Assembly (NCBI RefSeq): GCF_030518155.1
Contig: NZ_JAULRU010000418.1
Span: forward strand, 248,001-312,000
Origin: Gilvimarinus gilvus
Lineage (GTDB): Bacteria > Pseudomonadota > Gammaproteobacteria > Pseudomonadales > Cellvibrionaceae
Length of the DNA stretch: 64,000 bases
Direction: 5' to 3'
The first letter of the stretch is position 1, and every line of letters begins with the position of its first letter. A program made the translations under genes and the position numbers. Positions 17,985-27,863 of this stretch are shown here, piece by piece. The notes beneath the pieces are model-generated. The model worked only from the letters and a program-made list of their open reading frames with translations, made no database searches and was not told the origin of the DNA.

Positions 17985-19442
17985 TCATTGACTGTGGCAT
18001 ATGTACTTGATTGCCTGGTATTCGGCTATGCCCTGACGACCACCCTCCCGACCAAAGCCAGAGTGACCTATACCCCCAAACGGTGCCATCGCATTGGAAA
18101 TAGCGCCTTCGTTCACACCGACCATGCCAGCGCGCAAGGCCTTACTCACTCTCAACACCCGACTGGCGTCAGTGCTGTAGAAATAACTGGCAAGACCGTA
18201 TGCCGTATTATTTGCAAGCTCGATTGCCTCCGCCTCTGAGTCAAAGGTCTTGATCGCCACAAATGGCCCAAAGGTTTCTTCCTGCCAGCACTTCATGTCC
18301 GTTGAAATACCCGTAACTATGACCGGCGCAACCCGGTTGTCTGCTAAGCATCCTGGTCGCTCTCCAAGCACACACTGACCACCTTTTTGCAGAGCATCAT
18401 CGAAGTGCTGCCGAACCTTCGCTACTGCGTTATCGTTAATCAAAGAGCAAAGCTGTACACCTTCAGCGAACCCATCTCCTATTTTTAACCTATTCAATGC
18501 CTCACTTAACAAATCGGCAAACTTATTATGGACACCAGATTGGATTAGAAATCGATTAGGGCAAATACACGTTTGCCCTGCGTTGCGAAACTTAGAAGCA
18601 ATGGCGCCCTCTACGGCTTTTTGCAAATCCGCATCATCAAAGACGATAAAAGGGGCGTTACCGCCCAGCTCTAGTGAAAGCTTTTGCAAGTTTGCACTAC
18701 ACTGCGCCATAAGCTTACGCCCAACACCCGTTGAGCCGGTAAAACTGAGTTTTTTCACCAGTGGAGAACCGGCTACGGCCTCACCTATCATGGAGGAATC
18801 CCCAGTAATGACACTAAAAACTCCACTCGGCACTCCCGCTTGCTGTGCGAGCACACCGAGTGCAAGCGCACTAAACGGCGTTAAGCCGGACGGTTTAACA
18901 ACCATCGAGCAGCCAGCTGCTAAGGCCGCACCGGCTTTACGCGTAATCATGGCCGCTGGAAAGTTCCAGGGAGTGATTGCAACACTGACACCAACAGGCT
19001 CCGGAACTGCCAGCAACTGCTGATGCTGACGCTGCGCGGGTATAACTTCGCCGTGACAGCGGCGGGCTTCTTCCGAGAACCATGCGACAAACGAAGCCGC
19101 ATAATCGACCTCAGCGCGCGCCTCAGCCAGTGGCTTTCCCTGCTCTAAGGTCATAATCGTGGCCAGATCTTCCTTATTAGCCAACATCAAATCATACCAA
19201 CGGCGCAAAATTGAGGATCTTTCATCTGGAGAACGCAAACGCCAATCCTCAAAGCCCGCCTGAGCACCGATCAACGCAGCCTCAACTTGCTCTGGCTCTA
19301 ATGATGGAACGCTTCCAACAACATCCCCGGTGGCGGGGTTATGAACAATAATTGTATTTTCACCTGACACGCCAACCCAGCGACCAGACAATAAACATTT
19401 ATCAGTCCACAAGGTAGGATTTTTCAAATTGATCTTTCGCAT
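17985..19442 (-). CDS. gabD: NAD(P)-dependent succinate-semialdehyde dehydrogenase
   Basis: Aldehyde dehydrogenase of 485 residues, the GabD length. It oxidises succinate semialdehyde to succinate, the last step of GABA breakdown. Catalytic residues are in place: N160 in TPWNFP, E258 in LELGGNAP and C292 in AGQTCICPNR. The cofactor loop FTGSTGVGRKL (about 234-244) is present. GabD is the best fit because of the CICPNR context and overall sequence, though other semialdehydes are possible substrates. It begins 30 bp after the glutamate dehydrogenase stop on the same strand, which suggests a shared transcript for glutamate and GABA catabolism. Confidence 0.88.
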   Translation of the reverse strand: MRKINLKNPTLWTDKCLLSGRWVGVSGENTIIVHNPATGDVVGSVPSLEPEQVEAALIGAQAGFEDWRLRSPDERSSILRRWYDLMLANKEDLATIMTLEQGKPLAEARAEVDYAASFVAWFSEEARRCHGEVIPAQRQHQQLLAVPEPVGVSVAITPWNFPAAMITRKAGAALAAGCSMVVKPSGLTPFSALALGVLAQQAGVPSGVFSVITGDSSMIGEAVAGSPLVKKLSFTGSTGVGRKLMAQCSANLQKLSLELGGNAPFIVFDDADLQKAVEGAIASKFRNAGQTCICPNRFLIQSGVHNKFADLLSEALNRLKIGDGFAEGVQLCSLINDNAVAKVRQHFDDALQKGGQCVLGERPGCLADNRVAPVIVTGISTDMKCWQEETFGPFVAIKTFDSEAEAIELANNTAYGLASYFYSTDASRVLRVSKALRAGMVGVNEGAISNAMAPFGGIGHSGFGREGGRQGIAEYQAIKYICHSQ

Positions 19443-19472
19443 AAAAAACCTGACAATCCGAACAGTTAATCT

Positions 19473-22400
19473 CTATGAGGTTACTTGAGCATGGCGGGTT
19501 ACCTGCGCGAGATCGAGCAGTTCTCGCAACGCAACCGAAAACATTGCGTAGTCGGTCGTGGTCGTCGTCTGAGCCTGATTCACCATACTTAACCAGCGGT
19601 TCAGCAGCAGTGACTGCTCTTGCGCCCATGTTTCGATCGTATCATCTATTGTCTTCGACACGAGACCTGCGCTCAAAGATTGAGTAATACTGCGCACCTG
19701 CGACTCCAGATCATCCATATACGCCTCGCGAGCCATCGCCTGCCAATAGTTTTCAACGCGGGCATCACTCAGTTGCACAGCGAACCCGCTTAAGTTCAGG
19801 CGGTTCACGAGACCTGCGTATAGCTTTGCCACGGTCATGACAGAGACTCCGGTCTGTACCGACACATCAACTACTCCTAAACCTGAATATAGGTACCCAG
19901 GAGAAACAACTTTTTGACAAAGCTGTTCCGGCACGCCCTGCTCGACGAACACCTGCAAATGACTGTGCCAATCTTGCACACTTTGACCACTTAAATTTTC
20001 CGCGAATACTTGCTGAATATCCTCAAGAGGCTCGCAAAATCGATTTAACTCGAGGGACAAATCAAGCTCTCCCCGTCTGTTTCGCAAAAACCACCGCGTC
20101 ATCCTCCGCACCCGCCGCATAAGATGCTGCATTAATTCTTGCTGAAGACCTTCTTCGACTGAAAAACTAAGGGCCTCGATAGCCGACCAAAGCGAAGCGA
20201 TATTCCCGACTCGCTTTGCCAAATAATACGCCTTTGCGACAGTAACCACACTGACGCCGGCAGCGTCTTGCATACGCTGCACAAAAGTACAGCCCTGTGT
20301 GTTTACAATATCGTTTGCCAGTTGAGTAGCAATTATTTCTTTGCGTAACGCATGCTTGCGCAAAACATCGGGGTAGCGCGCGCGCATTGTTTCTGGAAAT
20401 GCCAGCAAGCACAGCTCAGACAGCTCGACATCGCCACTGATCTCCTCTTTCGCCAGGTCCTCTTTCAAACCTACCTTTGCATAGGACAGAAGAACGGAAA
20501 GCTCTGGCCTGGTCAGCCCTGTGCCTTGCACCTGCCGTTCAAGAATTTGTTCGTCATCCGGCAAAAACTCCAGTGTTCGATTTAAGCGACCGGAAGACTC
20601 CAGTGAATGAATAAACCGCAACGTTTCCGCAATACGTAGGTGATTATCCCGGCTGGCTAGGCTCAGTGCCTGGGACTGCCGGTAGTTATTGTGTAAAACG
20701 TCAGCAGATACTTCGTCTGTCATTTCCACCAGTAAAGCATTGCGCTGATCAGCGGTTAACTCTTCATTTTTCACCAACTGAGATAATGCAATTTTGACAT
20801 TCACCTCGTGATCTGAGCAGTCGACTCCTGCCGAGTTATCAATAAAGTCCGTGTTACATGCCCCACCATTCAAACAAAATTCTACGCGCCCCATCTGGGT
20901 CATGCCGAGGTTGCCGCCTTCTCCAAACACTTTACAACGTAAATCTTGGCCATTGACGCGAAGCATATCATTGGCCTTATCGCCTACTTGGGCATGATTT
21001 TCAGTACTGGCTTTAACGTAAGTGCCAATACCTCCATTCCAAATCAAATCAACCGGCGCCATAAGCAGAAGGTGGATCAGCTCAGCCGGAGCAAGTTTGG
21101 TCTCATTAATACCTAAGGCAGATTTTGCTTCAGAAGACAAGGTAATAGATTTGGCTGAGCGCTCGTACACCCCTCCCCCCTGGCTGATCAAACCGGCGCT
21201 GTAGTCACTCCACTGCGCACCGGGCGTAGAGAACAGGCGTTTGCGCTCTGCGAAACTCTTCGCTTGATCGGGATTCGGGTCAATAAATATGTGCAGATGA
21301 TTAAACGCAGCCACGAGCTTAATTGACTCCGAACAAAGCATGCCATTACCAAAAACGTCGCCCGCCATATCACCCACACCGACAACAGTAATCGGATCAT
21401 TTTGTACATCTATGCCCTGCTCTTTAAAATGCCTTTGCACACAAACCCAGGCACCTTTTGCCGTAATACCCATGGCTTTATGATCGTAACCCTGACTACC
21501 GCCGGACGCGAAAGCATCCCCCAACCAAAACCCAGCCTTGAGAGCAACATCGTTGGCAATATCCGAAAAAGTTGCCGTACCCTTGTCGGCAGCGACCACA
21601 AGGTACGGATCATTGTCGTCTTTGCTAAGGACATGGACAGGGGACACGATCTCATCGTTTTCAACGTTATCCGCAACTGACAAAAGCGCATCGATAAACA
21701 GGCGGTAACATTGTTTACCTTCGGCAAACTTCTCCTCCCGCGACAAGTTAGCCGCTTGCTTACACACAAACCCACCTTTAGCACCATTGGGCACGATGAC
21801 GGCATTTTTTACTTGCTGAGCTTTGACCAGCCCCAGCACTTCGGTGCGATAGTCCTGTGGTCTATCTGACCACCGAAGTCCACCTCGGGCCACCTTACCA
21901 CCGCGAAGGTGCACACCTTCGAAGCGGTTAGAATACACATACATTTCAAACATTGGCTTAGGCTCGGGAATGCCAGATAGTGACCGAGGCATTAACTTCA
22001 GGGCTAAATATTCGTTAATATCCGCTTTAAAATAGTTTGTGCGAACTGTTGCCTTCATCAAGTTCAAATACTGTCTAATTATTTTATCTTCGCTCAAGCT
22101 TTGAACCGACTCCAATTCGCCTTCTATATCCTTTATGCACTGAGATTCTAAAACTTGATTCGCCTTTTCAGGCGAAAACCGAAGATGAAACAGTTCGACA
22201 AGCTTTTGCGCAAGATGCGATTGATTGATTAGCGCTTCGGCGACATACTCAAACGAATACCCAAACAGTATTTGTTGCATATAGTTAGCGTAGGCTCGCA
22301 GCGTTATCACATCGCGCCAACCAATTCCGGCAGATAGCGTCAACCGGCCAAAAATATCACTTTCTGAATACCCCTCCCAAATGGCAAAAAATGCCTGTTT

Positions 22401-24275
22401 GAGCGCATCCTGAACATCGTCATTCGGCAGGTCATCGAGCATCGCTGGCTGCAGTATAAAATCGTGCAACCAAACTACCTCATCATTTTTACTGATCAGC
22501 TTGTAGGGGTACTCAGACAGCACTCGCAAACCAAAATTTTCAAGCAGCGGGATAATATCTGACAACGCTAAGGGTTCCGCAAGGTTATAAAGCTTTAAGC
22601 GTAAACGACCCGACGTTTGATCTACAGATATATCCATCCATAGTGGTGTCTTGCTCATTTGCTCCAGAATGGCGATGTCCTTGCATGCATCGATTTCACT
22701 AAAGGATTCCTGATACGCCGGGCCGAACGTATCCGCATAGGAGTTCACAAGGTGACGCGACTGCTCCTCATCATACTCGCGACGCAATTCAACCAACAAT
22801 TTATCTTGCCAGCTTCGCACCATCGCCTCTACTTCGCGCTCAAGAAAAACAGGCTCTACGTCTGACGGAACATTGACACCAACCCGGAAAACGAAATGAA
22901 CTCTAGCCAACAGGGATTCGGAAAAGAAGGTATTAAATTCCTCATCCAGCGCACCCACCTGCTTGCCGATATACGTCTGCATACGTTGGCGCACTTGCGT
23001 CGAAAACAGTTCCCTCGGCACGTATACCAAACAACTTACAAATTTCCCAAATCGATCTTTGCGCAGGAACAGCCGAACTTTATAGCGCTCATTGATCTCT
23101 AGTATGCCGCGAACCACATCATACAGTTCTGCTGCACTGGACTGGAAAAGCTCGTCGCGCGGAAAGGTCTCGACGACCTGCTCCATCGCTTTACCTTCGT
23201 GGCTCCAGGGCGTCAGCCCCATCCTCTCATACAGGTAGGCGACCTTTTCGCGAATCAGAGGAATACTCGCTGGCGATTCACTGTACACCGATGACGTATA
23301 AAGACCTAAAAATCGACACTCCCCAATAACTTTACCTGCATCATCATATCGTTTCACCACAACATAGTCGGGGTATGCACTGCGGTGAATTCTGGAGCGC
23401 TGAGGCGACTTCGAAAAGGCGACTGACGATGGTGACAAATAAAACCGGGCGACCCCTGGATGCGCATCATCGAGCACTTTTATTTTGATTTTTCCACCGC
23501 TGTCAAACAATCCCAGCCGCTTGTCTCTGTTTTCGACCAAGACTTCTTTTCCCTGACGACTTTCCAGATTAAATTCCGAATAACCAAGAAACGTAAAATG
23601 ATCGTCAGCTAACCAGTTCAGAAACTCTCTGGCTTCATCGACATCAATGCACTCCACGCTGCTTTTCGTCGAGCCTAGCCTCTGTGCGCAATCAAGCATG
23701 GCTTGCCTTAGTGCGGGAAAGCCTGTGACCACCTTATCGATTTGCTCCAGAACTTCGGTCAGCGCCAGACTTATTTCCCGCAACTTGCGCGCGTCTCCTA
23801 ACCTGCCGACCTCCATGTAGATCAGAGCCTCCGCATGATTATTACGCTTGGAGATACCCTCAATGGAAACCAGATCTCCGTCTTTGCGCACCGGAAGGTA
23901 AGGCGTACTCTTAATACTGTATATTGGAATATTACGATTAGCCAGCTCAATACGAATGGAATCGACCAAAAAAGGCATATCAGCCTGTCGCACAGCAATG
24001 ACCGTAAAGGGACTTGACCACCCCAGACTGTCAACCCCGGGATTGACGACCTGCACTAATGGCAGATGTTGAGTGTTGTCCTTAATCATCCCCCACAGCC
24101 AACGCAGGCAGCCTGCAATGTCGCCCAACGGGCGGTCCACCAAATCCTCAAAGGGGAAGTGATGAAAAAATAACCTGACAAACTCTTCACTCAACGGGGC
24201 GTCTGAGCTGGGTTCTGCGGCAGCCACTTGCTCTGCGATGTAGTCGACGTCCAGTTTAAACACGGGCTTTTCCAT
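19473..24275 (-). CDS. gdhB: NAD-specific glutamate dehydrogenase, large 180-kDa class
   Basis: Very large GDH of 1600 residues, converting glutamate to 2-oxoglutarate and ammonia with NAD+; in Pseudomonas this class is allosterically activated by arginine. The catalytic domain lies in the centre: GGKVARGGLRWSDRPQDYRTEV (split at about 785-806), the VPNGAKGGFV lysine segment at about 830, and the nucleotide-binding VGVGDMAGDVFGNGML at about 970. The long N-terminal part carries ACT-like regulatory regions and the C-terminal part is helical. GGAG lies close before the ATG. The divergent moxR gene starts 177 bp away. gabD follows after 30 bp. Confidence 0.96.
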   Translation of the reverse strand: MEKPVFKLDVDYIAEQVAAAEPSSDAPLSEEFVRLFFHHFPFEDLVDRPLGDIAGCLRWLWGMIKDNTQHLPLVQVVNPGVDSLGWSSPFTVIAVRQADMPFLVDSIRIELANRNIPIYSIKSTPYLPVRKDGDLVSIEGISKRNNHAEALIYMEVGRLGDARKLREISLALTEVLEQIDKVVTGFPALRQAMLDCAQRLGSTKSSVECIDVDEAREFLNWLADDHFTFLGYSEFNLESRQGKEVLVENRDKRLGLFDSGGKIKIKVLDDAHPGVARFYLSPSSVAFSKSPQRSRIHRSAYPDYVVVKRYDDAGKVIGECRFLGLYTSSVYSESPASIPLIREKVAYLYERMGLTPWSHEGKAMEQVVETFPRDELFQSSAAELYDVVRGILEINERYKVRLFLRKDRFGKFVSCLVYVPRELFSTQVRQRMQTYIGKQVGALDEEFNTFFSESLLARVHFVFRVGVNVPSDVEPVFLEREVEAMVRSWQDKLLVELRREYDEEQSRHLVNSYADTFGPAYQESFSEIDACKDIAILEQMSKTPLWMDISVDQTSGRLRLKLYNLAEPLALSDIIPLLENFGLRVLSEYPYKLISKNDEVVWLHDFILQPAMLDDLPNDDVQDALKQAFFAIWEGYSESDIFGRLTLSAGIGWRDVITLRAYANYMQQILFGYSFEYVAEALINQSHLAQKLVELFHLRFSPEKANQVLESQCIKDIEGELESVQSLSEDKIIRQYLNLMKATVRTNYFKADINEYLALKLMPRSLSGIPEPKPMFEMYVYSNRFEGVHLRGGKVARGGLRWSDRPQDYRTEVLGLVKAQQVKNAVIVPNGAKGGFVCKQAANLSREEKFAEGKQCYRLFIDALLSVADNVENDEIVSPVHVLSKDDNDPYLVVAADKGTATFSDIANDVALKAGFWLGDAFASGGSQGYDHKAMGITAKGAWVCVQRHFKEQGIDVQNDPITVVGVGDMAGDVFGNGMLCSESIKLVAAFNHLHIFIDPNPDQAKSFAERKRLFSTPGAQWSDYSAGLISQGGGVYERSAKSITLSSEAKSALGINETKLAPAELIHLLLMAPVDLIWNGGIGTYVKASTENHAQVGDKANDMLRVNGQDLRCKVFGEGGNLGMTQMGRVEFCLNGGACNTDFIDNSAGVDCSDHEVNVKIALSQLVKNEELTADQRNALLVEMTDEVSADVLHNNYRQSQALSLASRDNHLRIAETLRFIHSLESSGRLNRTLEFLPDDEQILERQVQGTGLTRPELSVLLSYAKVGLKEDLAKEEISGDVELSELCLLAFPETMRARYPDVLRKHALRKEIIATQLANDIVNTQGCTFVQRMQDAAGVSVVTVAKAYYLAKRVGNIASLWSAIEALSFSVEEGLQQELMQHLMRRVRRMTRWFLRNRRGELDLSLELNRFCEPLEDIQQVFAENLSGQSVQDWHSHLQVFVEQGVPEQLCQKVVSPGYLYSGLGVVDVSVQTGVSVMTVAKLYAGLVNRLNLSGFAVQLSDARVENYWQAMAREAYMDDLESQVRSITQSLSAGLVSKTIDDTIETWAQEQSLLLNRWLSMVNQAQTTTTTDYAMFSVALRELLDLAQVTRHAQVTS

Positions 24276-24452
24276 TTCTCGCTCCAGTTACACTTACTAC
24301 TTAACACTAGGAAAATCTTATAAGCCACTGTAAGCCTAGACGAATTTTGTTAAAACCGTTGAAATTCGGGGAACTGCCTCCACATCGTCAGTGTCAGAAT
24401 CCGCGTTACGTTTACGGCTAAGATCGAACAAAAAACAACCAAGAGGCAACCA

Positions 24453-25412
24453 ATGCAATTACAGGAGCAATTTCAGTCACTTAGCGCTTGGCTGAACAAT
24501 CAGATTATTGGCCAGGAACACCTCGTACAACGCTTATTGATCACACTGCTCGCGGACGGACACCTCTTGGTGGAAGGCGCTCCCGGGCTTGCCAAGACAA
24601 AAGCCATTAAGACGTTGGCTGACGCCATTGAGGGCGACTACAATCGAATCCAGTTCACCCCCGACCTACTGCCCGCAGATGTGACAGGCACCGATATCTA
24701 TCGCCCCGAACAGGGCGTGTTTGAGTTTCAGCCTGGGCCAGTTTTTCACAACCTAGTCCTGGCCGACGAAATCAACAGAGCGCCCGCGAAAGTCCAATCG
24801 GCACTGCTAGAAGCCATGGCCGAAAGACAGGTGAGTGTCGGCAACTCGACTTACCCTCTGCCGCCCCTGTTTATGGTCATGGCGACACAGAACCCAATTG
24901 AGCAGGAAGGCACCTATCCTCTACCCGAGGCTCAGCTGGACCGGTTTTTGATGCACGTCAATGTCGATTACCCAAGTGTGGAAGCGGAACGACGGATTCT
25001 GGCACTGGTTCGCGCAGAAGCGAAACAGGAAGCGGCCGATCAAGTGCCGCCATTGACCCAAACGGCCCTTTTCGAGGCGCGCAAAGAGATTCTCGGCCTT
25101 CACATGAGTGATGCCGTTGAAGAGTATATTGTCCAACTGATCAATGCCACACGCCGCCCGGGGCTATACAGCGAAAGTCTTGCCGGTTTACTAGAATACG
25201 GCGCCAGCCCCCGAGGCACCATTGCGTTAGAGCGCTGTGCCCGCGCGCACGCTTGGTTAAACGGCAAAGACTTTGTCAGCCCAGACGATGTCGCCGCGGT
25301 CATACACGACTGCTTGCGTCATCGCCTAATACTCAGCTTTGAAGCCGAAGCCGACGGCACGACTCGCGACCAGACCATCGACCAACTACTGAAGACGGTA
25401 GCCATAGCGTAA
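24453..25412 (+). CDS. MoxR family AAA+ ATPase
   Basis: MoxR ATPase of 319 residues, thought to act as a chaperone for assembling or activating partner complexes with the von Willebrand factor A proteins encoded downstream. Walker A is GAPGLAKT (42-49), Walker B VLADEINRAP (about 104-113), and sensor 1 MATQNPIEQEGTYPLPEAQLDRF (split over about 150-170), typical for MoxR. AGAGG lies before the ATG. Its TAA shares one base with the ATG of the DUF58 gene (TAATG), so the two are translationally coupled. First gene of a six-gene operon. Confidence 0.94.
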   Translation: MQLQEQFQSLSAWLNNQIIGQEHLVQRLLITLLADGHLLVEGAPGLAKTKAIKTLADAIEGDYNRIQFTPDLLPADVTGTDIYRPEQGVFEFQPGPVFHNLVLADEINRAPAKVQSALLEAMAERQVSVGNSTYPLPPLFMVMATQNPIEQEGTYPLPEAQLDRFLMHVNVDYPSVEAERRILALVRAEAKQEAADQVPPLTQTALFEARKEILGLHMSDAVEEYIVQLINATRRPGLYSESLAGLLEYGASPRGTIALERCARAHAWLNGKDFVSPDDVAAVIHDCLRHRLILSFEAEADGTTRDQTIDQLLKTVAIA

Positions 25413-26368
25413 TGTCTATCAACCAGGCTAACCAAAACGGCCACGGTGCTTATTGCTCAGTCAGTGGATTACTGCGCGAGCGATTTAACAGTCGCGACCT
25501 AAAACTGTTTGCCCCTCACCCCGTTAGAAGTGCGCAAACTGGGAGATTTAGAACGCGCTTTCGCGGCCGAGGCGTCGACTTTGAAGAGGTTAGGCTCTAT
25601 CAGGCGGGAGATGATATCCGTTCTATCGACTGGCGTGTTACGGCACGAACCCAAGTACCCCACACCAAACTCTACAGTGAAGAACGTGAGCGTCCGGTGT
25701 ACCTATTGTGCGATCAACGCTCTTGTCAATTCTTCGGCAGCGTTCAACATTTTAAGTCAACGCTTGCCTGCCACATTGCCAGCTGTATCGGCTGGGCGGC
25801 ACTATCGTCCGGGGACCGGGTTGGCTCACTGGTGTTTGGGGACCACGATTTTCACGACAGTAGACCGAAGCGGAGTAAACATGCCGTTTTACAAATGATC
25901 CATCTACTGGAGCAATACAACCGAGCGTTGACCTCGCCAATCTCAGATGCACAATCCGTCTCCTTGGCCCAGATATTGAGCGACGGCAGGCGGATTGCCA
26001 AGCCGGGCTCCGCTTTGTTTGTCATCAGCGATTTCAGTGATTTAGACAGCGCCGCTGAAAAAGAGCTTTTTCACATGAGTCGGCACCTCGACGTTACACT
26101 CATTCAGGTGTTCGATCCACTTGAACGCCAGTTGGCAAGCCGAACCGCTCTTGCTATTAGCGACGGCGATCAACGCAAACTACTGCCCGTGCATCAAAAA
26201 AATTTCCAGCAGGCGTTCGAATCGTTGGCGCAACGCAAGCAACAACAACTCACTGACGTTTGCACCCGCCTACAAATTGAGCTACTGCCTATTTCAACGG
26301 CCGATGACTATGTAAAATTATTGCGTCAACGCTTTACCGCCTCGCCACGCATGGCAAGGAGGCGCTAA
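25412..26368 (+). CDS. DUF58 domain protein
   Basis: Protein of 318 residues with the DUF58 signature SIDWRVTARTQVPHTKLYSEERE (split; about residues 71-93) followed by a von Willebrand A-like fold (VYLLCDQRSCQFFGS, then FVISDFSDLD). These proteins almost always sit beside MoxR and are believed to be partners or substrates in the complex. No membrane span is seen, unlike many DUF58 relatives. It overlaps the moxR stop by one base and is followed 3 bp later by the DUF4381 gene. Confidence 0.88.
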   Translation: MSINQANQNGHGAYCSVSGLLRERFNSRDLKLFAPHPVRSAQTGRFRTRFRGRGVDFEEVRLYQAGDDIRSIDWRVTARTQVPHTKLYSEERERPVYLLCDQRSCQFFGSVQHFKSTLACHIASCIGWAALSSGDRVGSLVFGDHDFHDSRPKRSKHAVLQMIHLLEQYNRALTSPISDAQSVSLAQILSDGRRIAKPGSALFVISDFSDLDSAAEKELFHMSRHLDVTLIQVFDPLERQLASRTALAISDGDQRKLLPVHQKNFQQAFESLAQRKQQQLTDVCTRLQIELLPISTADDYVKLLRQRFTASPRMARRR

Positions 26369-26371
26369 AGT

Positions 26372-26848
26372 ATGGATCCACTCGCTCAACTCAATGACAT
26401 TCATATCCCCGAACCTGTCAGCTGGTGGCCACTGGCGCCTTTGTGGTGGGTTATTATCACTGTGATTGTCGGTTTATGTGTTCTGGCTGCGTGGTTAGCG
26501 TTGCGACTCTATCGACGCAACGCCTATCGTCGTCAAGCATTACAGCAACTCAACCAGTTGGCAGGCGAATCAGTCACCCCAGGCGATATCAACCGAATAT
26601 TGAAATCCGTCGCTATCACCGCGTATGGTAAGCGCGCCTGCGCCAGCCTGTACGGCCAAGCGTGGTTGGATTTTTTAGTCAGTAAAGCGCCCAGAATACA
26701 ACCTCATCTGGCAACTCCAGCGGGTCAGGTTTTGGGAGGGGACAGCTACCGAGCCCATCCCCATTGCGACCCGCAGGTGTTACTTATCGCGGCCAGACTT
26801 TGGATTAAACAGCATAAATCATCCACCTCGGAGTTAGCCTATGTTTGA
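26372..26848 (+). CDS. DUF4381 family membrane protein
   Basis: Protein of 158 residues with one N-terminal membrane span (about 20-46, WWPLAPLWWVIITVIVGLCV and beyond) and a cytoplasmic C-terminal region. The opening PLAQLNDIHIPEPVSWWPLAPLWW is the recognisable hallmark of DUF4381, a family nearly confined to moxR-bat operons. The function is unknown; it may anchor the complex. It overlaps the next gene by 8 bp, indicating coupling. Confidence 0.85.
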   Translation: MDPLAQLNDIHIPEPVSWWPLAPLWWVIITVIVGLCVLAAWLALRLYRRNAYRRQALQQLNQLAGESVTPGDINRILKSVAITAYGKRACASLYGQAWLDFLVSKAPRIQPHLATPAGQVLGGDSYRAHPHCDPQVLLIAARLWIKQHKSSTSELAYV

Positions 26849-27863
26849 GCTAGCTTACCCCTGGTTACTGTTGTTACTGCCTGTCCCTCTCGCAATGCGT
26901 TGGATAAAGCCCGCAGCATCGGCCATCAGCGCGATTAAAGTACCCTTTTTTCAACAGCTCAGCCAATTGCCAATAGCAAAGCAGACTGGGCATAAATCGA
27001 ACGCTACATTAGGCGTATTATGGTGTCTTTGGGCGTTGCTCGTAATCGCCGCCAGTGATCCTCTTTGGGTGGGCAAACCCACCGGAGTGCCATACTCAGG
27101 GCGTGATATGGTCTTGGCCGTCGACCTATCGCAAAGCATGCTGACGCCAGATATGCAGCCACCGGGCGTGGTCACGATGCAGTTTCAAAACAGCGAAAAC
27201 TACAACCGGCTCGACGCGGTCAAAGCCGTTGTCGGCGATTTCATCGAACGCCGCACCGGCGACCGCATGGGGCTTATTCTGTTTGCCGACCAAGCGTACT
27301 TGCAGGCCCCCCTCAGTCACGACATGGTCACTGTTAATCAACTGCTACAGGAGGCTGAAGTAGGTTTTGCTGGCAGAGCCACAGCCATTGGCGATGCGCT
27401 GGGCCTTGCGATTAAGCGCTTGCAGGAACGCCCCGAAGGCAGTCGGCGTATAATTTTGCTCAGCGATGGCGCCAACACGGCCGGCGAAACTAACCCATTA
27501 GACGCGGCTAGCGTCGCCGCCAACATGGGCGTTAAAATCTATACCATCGCTTTCGGCTCAACCGAAAATATTCGCGGCACGACACGGCAAAGAGTTACCA
27601 ATGAAGTTGACACCGAGACCCTGCAGCGTATTGCCAGTACCACCGATGGTGAATTTTTTCGCGCCGAATCTACCAAGGAGCTGGAACAGGTACATGAGCA
27701 ACTCGATCAGCTAGAACCACTGGAGCTAGACGAACTAACCGTGCGCCCCGTTTTGCGTTTATTCTTTTGGCCGCTGGGCTTGGCACTTATATTATCGTGG
27801 GGCCTAGCCCTTAGCAAAATACATTGGCAAAGCCTCTTGGAACGAAAGGAGAAAGAAGTTTGA
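26841..27863 (+). CDS. batA: Von Willebrand factor A membrane protein, BatA-like
   Basis: 340 residues with a VWA domain (about 85-290) between membrane segments near residues 1-20, 50-72 and 305-325. The metal-ion adhesion site is intact: DLSQS (DxSxS), a threonine in GRATAIGDAL, and the aspartate in LLSDGANT. BatA-type proteins are tied to aerotolerance and envelope stress from work in Bacteroides, although the mechanism is unsettled. It overlaps the gene before (8 bp), and its TGA stop overlaps the likely TTG start of the next gene. Confidence 0.87.
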   Translation: MFELAYPWLLLLLPVPLAMRWIKPAASAISAIKVPFFQQLSQLPIAKQTGHKSNATLGVLWCLWALLVIAASDPLWVGKPTGVPYSGRDMVLAVDLSQSMLTPDMQPPGVVTMQFQNSENYNRLDAVKAVVGDFIERRTGDRMGLILFADQAYLQAPLSHDMVTVNQLLQEAEVGFAGRATAIGDALGLAIKRLQERPEGSRRIILLSDGANTAGETNPLDAASVAANMGVKIYTIAFGSTENIRGTTRQRVTNEVDTETLQRIASTTDGEFFRAESTKELEQVHEQLDQLEPLELDELTVRPVLRLFFWPLGLALILSWGLALSKIHWQSLLERKEKEV

